Positions 46,001 to 57,335 of a DNA stretch of 64,000 bases are shown here, in pieces. Every line of letters begins with the position of its first letter. The first letter of the stretch is position 1. Both the position numbers and the translations under genes were made by a program. The notes under the pieces are model-generated. The model ran no database searches and was not told the DNA's origin. It saw nothing but the letters and a program-made list of their open reading frames with translations. This stretch comes from Pogostemon cablin (Eukaryota; Streptophyta; Magnoliopsida; Lamiales; Lamiaceae). The stretch lies in the NCBI GenBank assembly GCA_023678885.1, contig CM043012.1, forward strand, positions 13,366,036 to 13,430,035, read 5' to 3'.

Positions 46001-46158
46001 TGAATGATTCCATCCTTCAGGTATATGCTACTAATTGACACAAAATACAACCACCAAACTAAATTTTAAGAGGTCAAATATATAGCTAAAAACAGAAGTC
46101 AGTTTTGTGTTGGTTGCCTGGGAGGTAGTTGATATACTTATCTTTGAAGTTTTCATTG
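43015..46158. other. Non-coding or intronic DNA with two exon-like pieces
   Basis: On the minus strand, 43908-43966 encodes KELVEKARTKQLQPLEYNS and is bounded by an AG and a GTACTT donor. 45557-45594 encodes LIDEQIRVIKPF and is bounded by TTGCAG and GTAACT. Both look like short real exons but I cannot link them to a gene. The rest is AT-rich with no repeats I can bound. A plus-strand frame at 45604-45825 overlaps the start of this region and has no features. Confidence 0.35.
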
Positions 46159-46166
46159 GATTAAAC
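46159..46166. repeat. Target duplication of hAT element (left)
   Basis: GATTAAAC recurs at 47302-47309. Eight bases is standard for hAT elements. Confidence 0.85.
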
Positions 46167-47301
46167 CATAGTTATTAAAGGCGCGCCTTGGGCGAGGCTA
46201 TACCCTTAGCGCCTCGGTATAGGTTTTTCAAGGCACGCAGTATCAAGGCGCGCGCCTTGGTGCGCCTCAGCGTGTGCGCCTTGGGCGCGCCTAAGGTGCG
46301 CCTTGAGTATTGTCATGTTTTTGTGTTGTTTTACATTTTTAATAGTTGAAGTAACACTTTTATAAGTGAAATAGAACTTTTTGTTATGTTAGCAACTTAC
46401 CAAATAAATAAAACAAAATAAATAAACATATCATAAATATTAAATGAAGGATTTAAGAAGTTAGGGTTCACGTTCATTTCACTCCAAGTCTCCACGATGC
46501 AAACTACTCCAGCCTCCAACTTCCAACTGCCGCCGTCTGGTCGCCGTTCGCCGCGCTTCCGACCGCCGCTGCCACGTCGCCGCCGGTCAGTCTTCCACCA
46601 CAGCCTACAGCTACTGGAGCAGCCGAGCAGCAAGCACAGCAGGTTAGTTACTTTGTCTTGATGAAGAAATTGAAGATAATTAATTGGTGTTTGAAGGTGA
46701 TGACTTGACATGGGATATGGTTGCTAAAGCTAGTGAAGTTGACAAGCCAAGATATCAAACTAGAGGGAAATCATTGGGGCAACTACCACTAGTTCCAAAA
46801 AGAAAGGCAAAGAAGTAATGAAGGAAAATGGAACTAATCTAAGATTATTAGATGAAGAGGATGAAGAATAAGAGGAAGATAATGTTGGGTTTGAAGAAGA
46901 AGAAGATTTTAATGGGGAAGAAGAACAATTTGATGATCAAGACTTGGAGTTTGATGATGAAGAAGATGATAATTAAAATATATTTGTTTCTAGGATTGTG
47001 TTAGATGCTTTGATTGACTTATTTTATTTCAAATATTAGGAATTTTCATATGTGCATGTTTAACTTTGGCTTAAATGGCTTAGTTTATATGTCATACTCT
47101 TATAAAATGTTATATTATATGCCTTTTAGACTTATTTTATTAGATAAATGTGTTGTATATAGGTTATATTTAGTGTAGAATAAAATAATGGTGTTATATT
47201 AAAGATTTAATTCCGAGGCGCGCCTCAGGCATGCGCCTTGCGCCTCGGGCACAGATATGCCTCGGTGCGCCTCGGTGCGCCTTGTGCCCTTAATAACTAT
47301 G
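46167..47301 (+). mobile_element. hAT-superfamily deletion derivative with transposase tail
   Basis: The ends are CATAGTTATTAAAGGCGCGC and, reversed, CATAGTTATTAAGGGCACAA. GC-rich gcgcctcggg repeats lie just inside each end. The flanks share the 8-bp GATTAAAC. Inside, 46680-46975 on the plus strand encodes DDLTWDMVAKASEVD and then an acidic tail (LLDEEDEE, GFEEEEDFNGEEEQFDDQDL) with stops. It resembles the end of plant hAT transposases after the dimerisation domain. The catalytic and BED parts are gone, so it cannot move alone. The 46397-46711 minus-strand frame is a shadow of GC-rich sequence. Confidence 0.75.
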
Positions 47302-47484
47302 GATTAAACCAATCCAAAGATTATACAGCAAGTGTTGTTTATTAGAATTTTTAAGACTTACAAATCATAAACACTGGTGCTTTTATTTAATTATATATAT
47401 TAAAAAGCAGCTTCATGTTATGTAACAATGAACATGCATATTCACAACTCAAATCTTCATAATGCTCTAAATTGTGATTATTTT

Positions 47485-47779
47485 TGATACACCGTGGCGT
47501 GTGTATGAACGTAGAACAAAGAAGAAGAGCAATGGGCCTGCTGGAGCGGCTGGTATAATCACCTTAATTGGGCTTTGAAACTAAGTACCTGTCTTATTAG
47601 TATTGGAATGGGCTTTATTCATGGGCCCTCAGTTAGTATTTACATTCTGCAGTAAACCTAGTAGACGAATCGTCATATTTTGTATTTGGCAACCTTGAGT
47701 TTTGGCAGAGATTCCCTCTGCGGCCTCTTCTGTGAGGATTATCACCTTCAATCAATATATTGTTGTCTTAACTCTATCA
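47485..47779 (+). repeat. Left LTR of the Ty3 element
   Basis: 295 bases, same length as the right LTR and nearly identical by eye. It contains GGCCCTCAGTTAGTATTTAC and ctgtgaggattatcaccttc. It is followed by CTGGTTCGTACC, where a primer site should be. I cannot assign the tRNA. Confidence 0.85.
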
Positions 47780-47808
47780 ACTGGTTCGTACCTACCGCTT
47801 TATGTATC

Positions 47809-48734
47809 ATGACACAGAAAGAAAGACTCGATGCGATGGAAAAGGCAATATCTGAACTCCAAAGTTTACCCACCACAGTTTCCAGTCTATCAACAGCCTT
47901 GGAAGATATGAATCGTCACCTACAAGCTATGATGTCTACCATGCAGAATTTTGCCACATCTAAGGAATCAACACCCACTCCTCCCGTTCCCAACCATTCT
48001 GATATGAGCTCAGCGTCGATTGGGACGACACCACCTACCACACCTCTGCCACCACCAACCGGATCTCCATATCACAATACACCGCACCTGGAGCTTCCTG
48101 GTTTCGATGGCTCAAACCCAGTGGCCTGGTTAGCTCAGGCGGAACAATATTTCCTCGTGCATCATACTCCATTGGCAGATCGTGTTCAACTCGCCTTGAT
48201 CGTGATGATGGGCTGGGCTATGTATTGGGCCCAGTGGGTTCTCCGGCGTACAGCCACGATCTCTTGGGGTTAATTTTCCCAAGATCTGATGGGACACACG
48301 CTATAATTGCATATGAAGCCATGCACACTACCCGACAAACAGGTTCCTTAGAAGATTATTTATCATTATTTGAGGAAAGGGTGGCACAACTGCCTTCACT
48401 CCCACCGGAACAGTATCTAGGCATGTTTTTGGGAGGATTACAGGCATCTATACGGAATCAGATTTCGGAGTCGGAAATGTCAACGGTGTTCTCCGCGATT
48501 AGAGCAGTCTGTCGCCTGAACCGTTCATATCACCCATCCAGTCAGCATTCTAAATCATCATACCCAACCACGGTTAGCCAGCGCCCACTTGGTTTGTATC
48601 GACCCGATACGAGACCAAACACTTCTCCACCTTCTACGGGGGTATCTTGGGATCTAAGCCTTTTCCTCAAGCCACTTCCACATCCTCTACAGGTTCGACA
48701 GGACCACGTTCTAATCGTAGTACTCATCACTTAA
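47809..48734 (+). pseudogene. gag of the Ty3 element, frameshifted
   Basis: The start is the ATG at 47809 (MTQKERLDAMEKAISELQ), a coiled-coil-like N-terminus. A Pro/Thr-rich linker follows, then LELPGFDGSNPVAWLAQAEQ, the start of the retrotransposon gag domain. The first frame stops near 48270. The domain continues in another frame with YEAMHTTRQTGSLEDYLSLF and PPEQYLGMFLGGLQASIR, then TVFSAIRAVCRLN. A second frame change leads to the zinc-knuckle part. It would form the virus-like particle. Confidence 0.85.
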
Positions 48735-49351
48735 CGGCGGAGGAGGTGCGTGAATTGCGTGCACAAGGAAAATGTTTTCGGTGCAGCCAACCATATGGGC
48801 CTCTCCATAGGTGTGCTGCAAAATATTTGACGGTGATTGAGGCTGATGAAGACATACAGGAACAGGATGGAGATGTGCCTGTACACACCCCCATGGACAT
48901 GCCAGTTGGAAGTAATCTGGAAACTAAATTGCAGGTATTACAATCCCTCCATTTATCAAAACTATCATGTAATGGCCTGGATGGAGCTCAAACGATGAAA
49001 CTTTTTGGCCGTATTGGTGGTAAACGTCTTCTAACCATGATAGATAGTGGAGCTAGCCATTGCTTTATGTCGGAGTCCATGGCCCACACCTTGAGGCTCC
49101 CAATTGATGAATCTGCAGGATTTTCTGTGACTTTGGGAGATGGTACTATTCTTCGAGCGAGGGGCATTTGTAAGGATGTTTCTTATACAATTGACACATG
49201 CACTTTCCAAATTGATTGTTATATTTTTCCTATCACGGGTGTAGATATTATATTGGGAGTGACATGGTTGGCACAGTTGGGTAATGTTATAGCAAATTGG
49301 GATGATCTTACCATGGAGTTCACGAGGAATGGTAAGATAGTCAAGCTTTGA
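48647..49351 (+). pseudogene. Zinc knuckle and aspartic protease of the Ty3 element
   Basis: LTAEEVRELRAQGKCFRCSQ continues to a CX2C...HRC knuckle of the type CFRCSQPYGPLHRC. The protease has the active site LTMIDSGASHCF near residue 133 of this frame, then FPITGVDIILGVTWLAQLG, which matches the ILG block of Ty3 proteases. The frame stops at 49351, separated from the reverse transcriptase by a stop and short gap. Confidence 0.85.
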
Positions 49352-49426
49352 GGGGATCGTTCTCTATCCCGCAAAGTTTGCCACCAATCGGAGAGGGGAA
49401 AACTGGAGGAGACTGATCAGACTTGT

Positions 49427-50875
49427 TTGCTATTGGCCTTGGAGACGGACAGACCTGCATATCACACCTCGGTGGTTGCAGAACTCACCACACAGCAGCG
49501 GACAGACCTTGATAACATTATTTCTGAGTTCCATGAGGTTCTCACACCCCTTAAAGGGCTGCCACCTCATCGGACGAGGGACCATCACATCAGCCTGGAG
49601 CAAGGGGCTGTCCCTATCTCAGTGCGACCGTACCAATATAATCATTCCCAAAAAGATGAGATAGAGAAGTTGGTTGCGGAAATGTTAGGAGCTGGCATCA
49701 TTCAACCTAGTTCGAGTCCCTACTCAAGTCCGGTATTGCTTGTACGCAAAAAAGATGGCTCTTGGCGTTTTTGTGTGGATTACAGGGCATTGAATAAGAT
49801 TACTATCCCAGATAAATACCCTATTCCAGTAATTCAAGAACTACTTGATGAGTTGCATGGTGCTTGCTGGTTCACGAAGCTCGACTTGAGAGCTGGATAC
49901 CATCAAATAAGAGTTGTTCCAGAGGATGTTTCTAAAACAGCGTTCAGAACGCACTCCGGGCATTATGAGTTTTTAGTCATGCCTTTCGGGTTGACTAACG
50001 CCCCAGCTACCTTTCAAGGTCTTATGAATGATATTTTTCAGAGTCAGCTTCGTCAGTTCGTTCTGGTCTTCTTCAATGATATCCTCATCTACAGTCGTTC
50101 TTGGTCTGCACACTTACAGCATTTGAGAAAGGTATTTGGCTTATTGCTCCAAAACTCTTTGTTTATTAACCCAAAAAAACGTGTGTTTTGTGCATCCCAG
50201 GTTGAGTACCTTGGACATGTGGTTTCAAAGGAAGGAGTTCAGATGTATCCAACCAAGGTTGGCGCGGTTTTATCTTGGCCAACTCCGTCTTCTTTTCGAA
50301 GGCTCCATGGGTTCTTGGGCCTCACGGGTTATTATCGGAGATTTGTTAAAGACTATGGAAAAATTGCAAGCCCACTCACTACCTTGCTTAAGAAGGATAC
50401 GAGCACGAGGGCTTGGGCTGTATTGATGCAAGATAAGCAACCGGTTGCTTATTTTAGCAAACAATTGACGGGCAGATTGTTGGCGAAATCCGCATATGAA
50501 AAGGAGTTGATGGCCTTGGTTCTCGCTGTCCAACATTGGCATCCGTAATTGGGCCGCCGATTTACTGTTCGTACGGACCAGCGTAGTTTGAAGCATCTCT
50601 TGGCCCAGCCACTAACAACTCCAGCCCAACAGAATTGGGCAGCAAAACTGCTTGGGTATGATTTTGACATAGTGTATAAGGAGGGAGTAACCAACAAGGC
50701 GACCGATGCCCTTTCACGTCGAGATGAAGAAGGGGAGTTGTCTGCAATTTCCATGCCTAAATGGTTGGGTTGGAACAAATTACAGGCTGAGGTACAAGCT
50801 GATGACGATCTCGCTAAAGTAATGGCTGATCTTATGACAGGTGGAGCAGCGCCAAAGCATTATTCCATTGTGTAA
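49427..50875 (+). pseudogene. Reverse transcriptase and RNase H of the Ty3 element
   Basis: The reverse transcriptase has SVRPYQYNHSQKDEIEKLV, SSPYSSPVLLVRKKDGSWRF, FTKLDLRAGYHQIRV and MPFGLTNAPATFQ. The catalytic box reads FFNDILIYS, so the first Asp of the usual FFDD pair is Asn. After LTTLLKKD the frame jumps to WAVLMQDKQPVAYFSKQL, leaving out about 40 residues, including the first catalytic Asp region of RNase H (TDAS). A TAA at 50546-50548 interrupts the frame, which then continues through RTDQRSLKHLL and TDALSRRDEEGEL. It is inactive for at least three independent reasons. Confidence 0.9.
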
Positions 50876-50930
50876 GGGGTGCTATACTACAAAGGAAGGC
50901 TGGTAATTCCTAAATCATCTTGTTGGATCC

Positions 50931-52180
50931 CGGAGCTGCTGCGTGAATTTCATACTTCACCGATGGGGGGGTCATGCAGGTGCATTTCGAACTTATAAAA
51001 GGTTAGCTTCGAACCTTTATTGGCCAGGTATGATGAAAACAGTTTTACAGTATGTGGCAGAGTGTGAGGTATGCCAAAAGAACAAATATGACACTAAATC
51101 TCCAGCGGGGTTGTTGGCACCACTACCAATTCCAAGTAGAGTGGGAGGATATCAGTTTAGATTTTATTTCCGGGTTACCAAGATCAGGTGGAATAGATTG
51201 CATATTGGTGGTTGTTGACAGATTTTCTAAGTATGGGCATTTCTTGGGTCTTAAACATTCTTTTACAGCAAAGTCTGTGGCAGAGCTTTTTTCCAAAGAG
51301 ATTATTCGTTTACATGGTATTCCAGCTACAATAATCAGCGATAGAGATCCGATATTTTTAAGTACTTTTTGGAAAGAGCTCTTCAATCAGTAGGTACTCG
51401 TCTTCACATTAGTTCATCTTACCATCCGGAGACTGATGGCAAACAGAGGTGCTGAATAGATGTGTGAAAACCTACTTACGTTGCTTCGCGTCGGAAAAGC
51501 CAAGAAGTTGGAGTATGTGGCTTTGTTGGGCAGAATATTGTTACAACACCGGGTTCCAGTCGGCGGCAGGTATGACCCCCTTTGAGGCAGTATATGGGAG
51601 GCCACCGCCCTCCATCTTGCCATTATTACCTGGGAAGGTTCGTAGCAAAGTACTTGGAGATTCCTTGAGGGAACGTGATGAGATTTTAGATGCATTGAGA
51701 GCACATTTGTCGCGGGCACAACAAAGAATGGTTCGCGAGGCCAACAAGCACAGACGGCCACTTGAATTTGCTGTCGGAGATCGCGTGTACTTAAAGTTTC
51801 GGTCTTACCGACAGCGATTCTTATTTCCAGCTGGTAAAGCAAAGCTTGCTCCACGTTTCTTTGGACCTTTTGAGGTCAAAGAGAGAGTTGGGGTTGTATC
51901 TTACCGCCTAAAACTGCCTCCGGGTGTTTCACTGTTGAAACCTGCTATTGGAGGTGCAGTTGCAGCCCCATCACTACCCGAGGACGTGCTCACTGCTGAT
52001 CCTCCGTATTGGCCGGATAAATGGTTGGAGCGTCGCTGGATTCAGCGAGGGGAAAATAAGTTGGAGAAGGTTTTAATTCGCTGGCAAGGACGCGGCGAAG
52101 AAGAAGAGCAATGGGCCTGCTGAAGTGGTTGATATTCGAGCCCAGTTTCCAACGTTTGGCCTTGAGGACAAGGTTGTTTT
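50931..52180 (+). pseudogene. Integrase with chromodomain-like end of the Ty3 element
   Basis: The HHCC finger is split over frames: GGHAGAFRTYKRLASNLYWP and VAECEVCQKN. The DDE core follows with ILVVVDRFSKYGHFL and ATIISDRDPIFLSTFWKELF. At the third acidic residue, near 51436, a frame change hits the conserved TDG-QTE motif. The frame at 51449-52123 has NRCVKTYLRCF, GMTPFEAVYGRPPPS and KLAPRFFGPFEVKERVG. The end, LEKVLIRWQGRGEEEEQW, is chromodomain-like, which in chromoviruses steers insertion. A frameshift ends it early. Confidence 0.85.
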
Positions 52181-52195
52181 GCCGACGGGGAGAAT

Positions 52196-52490
52196 TGATA
52201 CACCGTGGCGTGTGTATGAACGTAGAACAAAGAAGAAGAGCAATGGGCCGGCTGGAGTGGCTGGTTTAATCACCTTAATTGGGCTTTGAAACTAAGTACC
52301 TGTCTTATTAGTATTGGAATGGGCTTTATTCATGGGCCCTCAGTTAGTATTTACATTCAGCAGTAAACCTAGTAGACGAATCGTCATATTTTGTATTTGG
52401 CAACCTTGAGTTGTGGCAGAGATTCCCTCTGTGGCCTCTTCTGTGAGGATTATCACCTTCAATCAATATATTGTTGCCTTAACTCTATCA
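52196..52490 (+). repeat. Right LTR of the Ty3 element
   Basis: 295 bases, preceded by a polypurine tract and followed by ATCTT. It differs from the left LTR at only a handful of positions by eye, which implies a fairly young insertion despite the broken coding regions. Confidence 0.85.
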
Positions 52491-52505
52491 ATCTTACTCA
52501 ACAAC

Positions 52506-53081
52506 CATAGTTGTTAAAGGCGCGCAGCTCAGGGGTATGCACCTAGATTGTTGAATTTTTGCTATTCCAGGCTCATGTATCAAAGGAGCGCGCCTAGGTG
52601 CGCTTTAGGCGCGCCTCTTCAACATCCTGTTTTTTTTTTTTTTAAGTTTTTTGAAGTTGCTACTCAATTACTAAAGGGTTTATATGTTTTTAAGATAAAA
52701 ATGGTCAGCCCACTGATAAAATGAAATAAATAGAGAATTAGGGTAAGGGTTTTAGTACTTGAACTTTCAAAACAAAGACAAAAAAATGGGCTGCCTTCAC
52801 CTCCACCACCTACCTTCACCATCTGCCGCCTACTTGAACTTTATTTGTGTATGTTTTTTGTGTTATAATGCTATTATGAGTTATTATGTATCATTATGTG
52901 ATTTTTTCCTTTGTTTAGTTAGGTAAAATGATTATAAGTAGGATATATTTGTGTATATATATATTGTAAATTCATATTTTGGCACAATGTACCTCAGGCG
53001 CGCGCCTCAGGAGCGCCTTGCGCCTCGGGCGCGCCTAGGGGTCCGTGCGCCTTTGTGCGCCTCTCGCCTTTAACAACTATG
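52506..53081. mobile_element. hAT-type MITE, relative of 46167-47301
   Basis: The ends are CATAGTTGTTAAAGGCGCGC and, reversed, CATAGTTGTTAAAGGCGAGA. A perfect TCAACAAC flanks both sides (52498-52505, 53082-53089). gcgcgcctcagg words lie at both ends. The interior is AT-rich with no coding frame. Confidence 0.85.
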
Positions 53082-53089
53082 TCAACAAC

Positions 53090-55474
53090 CCTTCACAGGA
53101 AATTGATAGAATATAAGGCACTAAGAAGAATGTTTTTAAATAAATACTCCACTATCTCTGCTCATACCTCTTAATGAAGCAAGCAAGGAATACATATTAT
53201 TCTGCAGCTTCATACACGAAGTCATTACATGAACCCATATTGTCATAATTCATCCCTGAACCATAAACACTCTGCAAAATCATAAGAAATTGCAAAAGAC
53301 CTAAAATATATTTTTCGAATATTAATTACTTGAATAATACTAAAAACCTAGCATAAGTTCAGAAATAACACATTGACATCGGAAATATAAAATCCTTGCA
53401 TAACTTTAAACACAAAATATTCTTCGAATCGAATCTATAGTGCCTGCCTCAATCTACTTCTTAGCTTAATTGTAACTCAAACATTAGATTGCTTTCAACC
53501 ACAATTTGAATATAATTTCAGATTTTTTACTTAAGTCACAGAGATGGAAACCAAACTTCCAATCAATCACTGTGAGAGACTAAACCAACCGCCGCTGCAC
53601 GAGAGATGAAGTGATTACTGTAACCATTTACAAACGCTGCTTCCGCGAGAAGGAGAGTGAGAATGAGAGCGAGAGGGAGAAAAGCTAGGGCCAGAAAGAG
53701 AGCGAGAGCGGGAGTGAGTACTATTCTTTTCTGCATTACATATTTGGCGATTTTAGTTTAAGCTTCAATAGTTGTCTATCATCTCATTTCAAGGAATTAG
53801 TATTAGTATTTTATTTCCTCCAATAAAATCTAATTTTAATATAATAAGTTAATCAATTAATTTTTTAACAAAATTTCTTGTGTACCTAGTATCTATCTAG
53901 CTTTATGTATTACTAGTGACGGGCCACCTCAATTCTTGAGGTGTTAGCGCGGATGTATTGTATGACGTAGCTGTGTCCGGTTTATTTTTCATTTGTTAAG
54001 GTGTCAGCCAAACGTATTATATGACGCAATTTTGTTCGATTTATTTTTATATGGATGTGTATGTTAATTCTTAAATTGTCTACTTATGTACCTTTATTTG
54101 TATATCTTACGGTGATTTCAAGTTGATCATTCCAAGAAGCAGAGCAAGTAGCAAGCATTTAATTTCTATTGCAATAAGAATGGCTGACTTTTCCAATTTG
54201 GTGTGAGAGATGATCACAGCCACACTATTTAGTTAAATGAAAAGGTTGTTGCAAAGGCTTCTATAAAGATTATATGCCTTGCAAGAAAAATGTGCAAAAT
54301 CATGACATCACCAATTTGTAACTTCATGTGTATACAAGTTCTTGAATATTATTTATATGATAATAATCTATTAAATGCAGCCATGTTTAGAACGTTAAAT
54401 TTAATAAGATATTTTAATTTTTACATCTACCCAGTTAACTGCTATGCTCCTAAGTAATTAGAAATTCAGTAAAAAGCAATTGCAAAATTAAGACAGAGCT
54501 CCTGAGATAGTAATTCTTACTCCACATCAATTTATTACCAAACCATATATTTAAGGTCAACAAAAGAAAATATCCTACAAAGTTGTGGCCACAAATGCTG
54601 CAAAGGCAATAGATATTATGTTGTATTAAGGACTTGCGAAAGAGAATGATTAATTGAACACATGTAAACCCCATAAAAAAATTTAGAATCAATTTTGGAA
54701 CCTACTATTGCCCAAAAGAAATCACACCATATGCCACATAACAAAGGTGGTTAACCTTAGGTTCAAAGACAAACTAAATAATCAATAGAAACAACACATG
54801 TATTCATTCAGCTTCTCATAGTTACAATTTGAGCTATACTGATAATCACTCCAATTAATCTCCACCAATTACTTTTATCAAAACTGGAAAAAAAGGCTCA
54901 TATTCAAAGCAAGTAAGCAACAAGTTCTGCATATTTAAATGCTCAAGGGCGATTGGAAAATAAATGATCAAGATCATTACAAGGTCATGTTACTACAACC
55001 GAATGAGCTTATTACGTGCATTCATAAATAGTAAATCATATAAGGCACCCAGGTTAATGAAAACACATCAGAAGTGAATTCATACAACCACCACCCAAGA
55101 GAAAAAGGAACCTAACTTGGTTACAGTTTATGGTGAAGTCCACCTAATAATAATCAAAAACAGGGATGTCATTTCGCTGCTGCATCTTTCAAAAATGACT
55201 ACATTCAAATATAAATACTTGCTGAAGTTCCAAGAGTTTCTTCAAAAATACAGTCAATAAAGCAGTGGCTAAGAATGCCCGACATAGAACCTTAACTCAT
55301 CTCCAATCATTTTTTTTTCTTTATAGCATCATACAATAGAGGACTGTCATTTCACATCACATTTATAAACTCCAAATATTTTTTTAGAGAAGTGTTTGTG
55401 AGCGTATCACCATCATCAAGTCAGTATTAGATGAATTATGAGTGTTAAAAGATGAGTAACAGTCTAATTTGTAC
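53090..55474. other. Intergenic or intronic DNA, no complete gene seen
   Basis: A GA-rich tract (gagagcgagagggaga and similar) at about 53645-53720 resembles a 5' untranslated or promoter-proximal GAGA stretch, but no coding sequence follows on either side. At 53930-54060 a segment with gaggtgttagcgcggatgta and aaggtgtcagcc repeats a motif twice. Otherwise AT-rich. The minus-strand frame 54450-54692 is hydrophobic and unsupported. Confidence 0.4.
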
Positions 55475-55581
55475 CTCCTGCATACCAGCTAGACTGTATC
55501 CGTGAATTTTTGTCGTCGATGTTGGCAGGTGAACCGACCCACCAACTTAGCCATCTGCTTGAAGACGAGATAACATTAGAA
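55475..55581 (-). other. Exon-like piece, gene unknown
   Basis: One frame is open and encodes SNVISSSSRWLSWWVGSPAN, then IDDKNSRIQSSWYAG. It is bounded by CCAG upstream and GTACAA downstream. Composition looks coding (Trp-rich, no low complexity). I cannot name the family. It may belong with the piece at 56540-56742. Confidence 0.35.
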
Positions 55582-55992
55582 CTGGACCCGTCTAGTAAGT
55601 TCTGCTCCAGACACTTTTAAATGCAAGATCAGAGATATTTCATTCATGTGTTTGACCTACTCGCATTCAAATGGGACAGATACAAAAAGAAATCTATCTC
55701 ATTATTGCAGCTAACTTATCAACTAATTCTACTTCTCTTTTCATAAAAGGCAATCTACTGCCTTACCATCCAGTACCTCAGTTATTCTCATTATCTGTGC
55801 AACATAAATAAACAAATATGGATAATGGATAGACTATGAAATAAAACTCATTAATTCATTTGTAATCCAACTAAAGCAGACATATTTATCCTAAAAAACA
55901 CCATAATAGCCAGAAATAACCAGAAGATCTAAGCAATTAGCAGCAAGTATGCAAGTGCCGCCCTCAATATATTTCATGCAAAACTGGTCTTT

Positions 55993-56177
55993 GAAGAGAT
56001 TTGAATGTCATTACACAAACCGTTTGGTGGGGCAAGTATTTGGATGTATTTTCAGAGATTAATCTTGAGCAAGAAGCAAATGAGGCTGCTTTAATTGCCG
56101 AGGGAGCAAAGGTGAAAAAACATTTTGATGCAGTTACAGACTGGATAAGAAAACTAAGGCAATTTAAAAAAAGGTGA
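55993..56177 (+). other. Exon-like piece on the plus strand, gene unknown
   Basis: Open for 60 codons to a TGA at 56175-56177. It reads VWWGKYLDVFSEINLEQEAN and AALIAEGAKVKKHFDAVTDW, then IRKLRQFKKR. The helical, charged composition and balanced codons suggest real or former coding sequence. No start codon or splice site is decisive. Confidence 0.35.
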
Positions 56178-56539
56178 TATTGTCAGGTTTATTTTGTGCT
56201 TTTTTATTTGGATGAAAATTTCTTAAATGGATGAAACTCTCTTTTTTCCTCCTAAACAGGTGATAAGTAGAAAAGGGAAACTGTGATTCAAGCCACAATT
56301 TTCAGTTTTAATGTGCTTGATATTCGATCCTAAGAGACACTCTATTTCTGCCACACAATAGCAAATGGACTTATTGCAATGTTTTTACGTACATTGTCGT
56401 AATATATTTTGTTCCAACTCCTAAATCGGAGGCAACGGGAGTAATCGGCGCCGCGCCAAAATTACCCTCTACAAATAACATTAGTAAAATATTGACCTAG
56501 AAATTCAGATAATAAAAGAGAAGAAGGTTTAAGAGGTAC

Positions 56540-56742
56540 CAGTTTGCCACAATCGAGTTAGTAAGCTTTTCGGTGGAAAAGGTCAGCGGTGAAAAGAAGC
56601 AGTGATAGTTGTTTGTAATCTCCCTAACGGCGTCGGATTCAGCTGCAGGAGTGATTTTGCCTTGAAATTTTGATTTGTGAACATGAGAAATCAGAGAAGA
56701 TTTGTGATGCGATGGAGAAGGGTTCGGCGACGGAGAAGGGTT
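56540..56742 (-). other. Exon-like piece, gene unknown
   Basis: Open minus-strand frame reading GKITPAAESDAVREITNNYH and FFSPLTFSTEKLTNSIVAN, ending at a GTACCTC donor. The upstream part is Ser/Pro-rich with no ATG in frame, so the start is missing or lies in another exon. The family is not recognised. Confidence 0.35.
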
Positions 56743-57335
56743 TCAGCCGAAGAAATCAATGAGGAGGAGTGAGATATCGTATTTGTGGGAGACAACCAAA
56801 ATGCCAGAAGCCTGAGAAGAAAATGGAGGTGAAGATTAATACGCTTAACAAAAAGTAATAGATTGATTGATTTCTACATTCGAATTAATTCATTTAATTT
56901 TTATTAAATTAGCGTTATTATCTCCAAGCAGTGAATTGAAAAGGTCTTATGTGAGAGATCACGGTATAATTTTATATTTTTGAAATTAATAATTTTTTAT
57001 TAAAAATGTTACTCTACTTTTATTTTAATTACCGGTATTATTTTTTAGTTATACTATAAATATAAAATTTTCACAAAATAGTACACCATTTTTCATTAAT
57101 TTGATTACATCTCATTATGAATATTATCCTTTTTTATCCTTCATTTATTTATTTTAGTTTATGCGTTTGAAAGAATCTTTCCTTTAAGTTCTGAGCATAA
57201 AAACAAGAGTGAGGTTCTTTATGTGTCCAAATATACGGATTTAATTATATGCGCTCGAATCGACCTAGACCTATAAGAAAATAGGTCATATATAAATTAA
57301 AATAAAAAATAAAAAACTCATTCTTCCTCTTAGCT
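56743..57335. other. Intergenic, no gene seen
   Basis: AT-rich. Likely the 5' flank of the isopropylmalate synthase relic that follows. No convincing TATA box can be chosen among many AT-rich words. Confidence 0.4.

Larger units (their letters stand above)
47485..52490 (+). mobile_element. Ty3/gypsy chromovirus-like LTR retrotransposon, decayed
   Basis: LTRs of 295 bases at 47485-47779 and 52196-52490 begin TGATACACCGTGG and end CTCTATCA. The flanks ATTTT and ATCTT differ by one base and are probably the 5-bp target duplication. The order is gag, protease, reverse transcriptase, RNase H, integrase, then a chromodomain-like end, all with stops or frameshifts. A polypurine tract, GACGGGGAGAAT, precedes the right LTR. 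Integrase after RNase H puts it in Ty3. The C-terminal VLIRWQGR motif suggests the chromovirus branch. Confidence 0.9.

Noticed and set aside
46397..46711. Arg/Gly-rich minus-strand frame inside the hAT element
   Set aside because: Comes from a GC-rich stretch. The plus strand carries the more plausible transposase remains.
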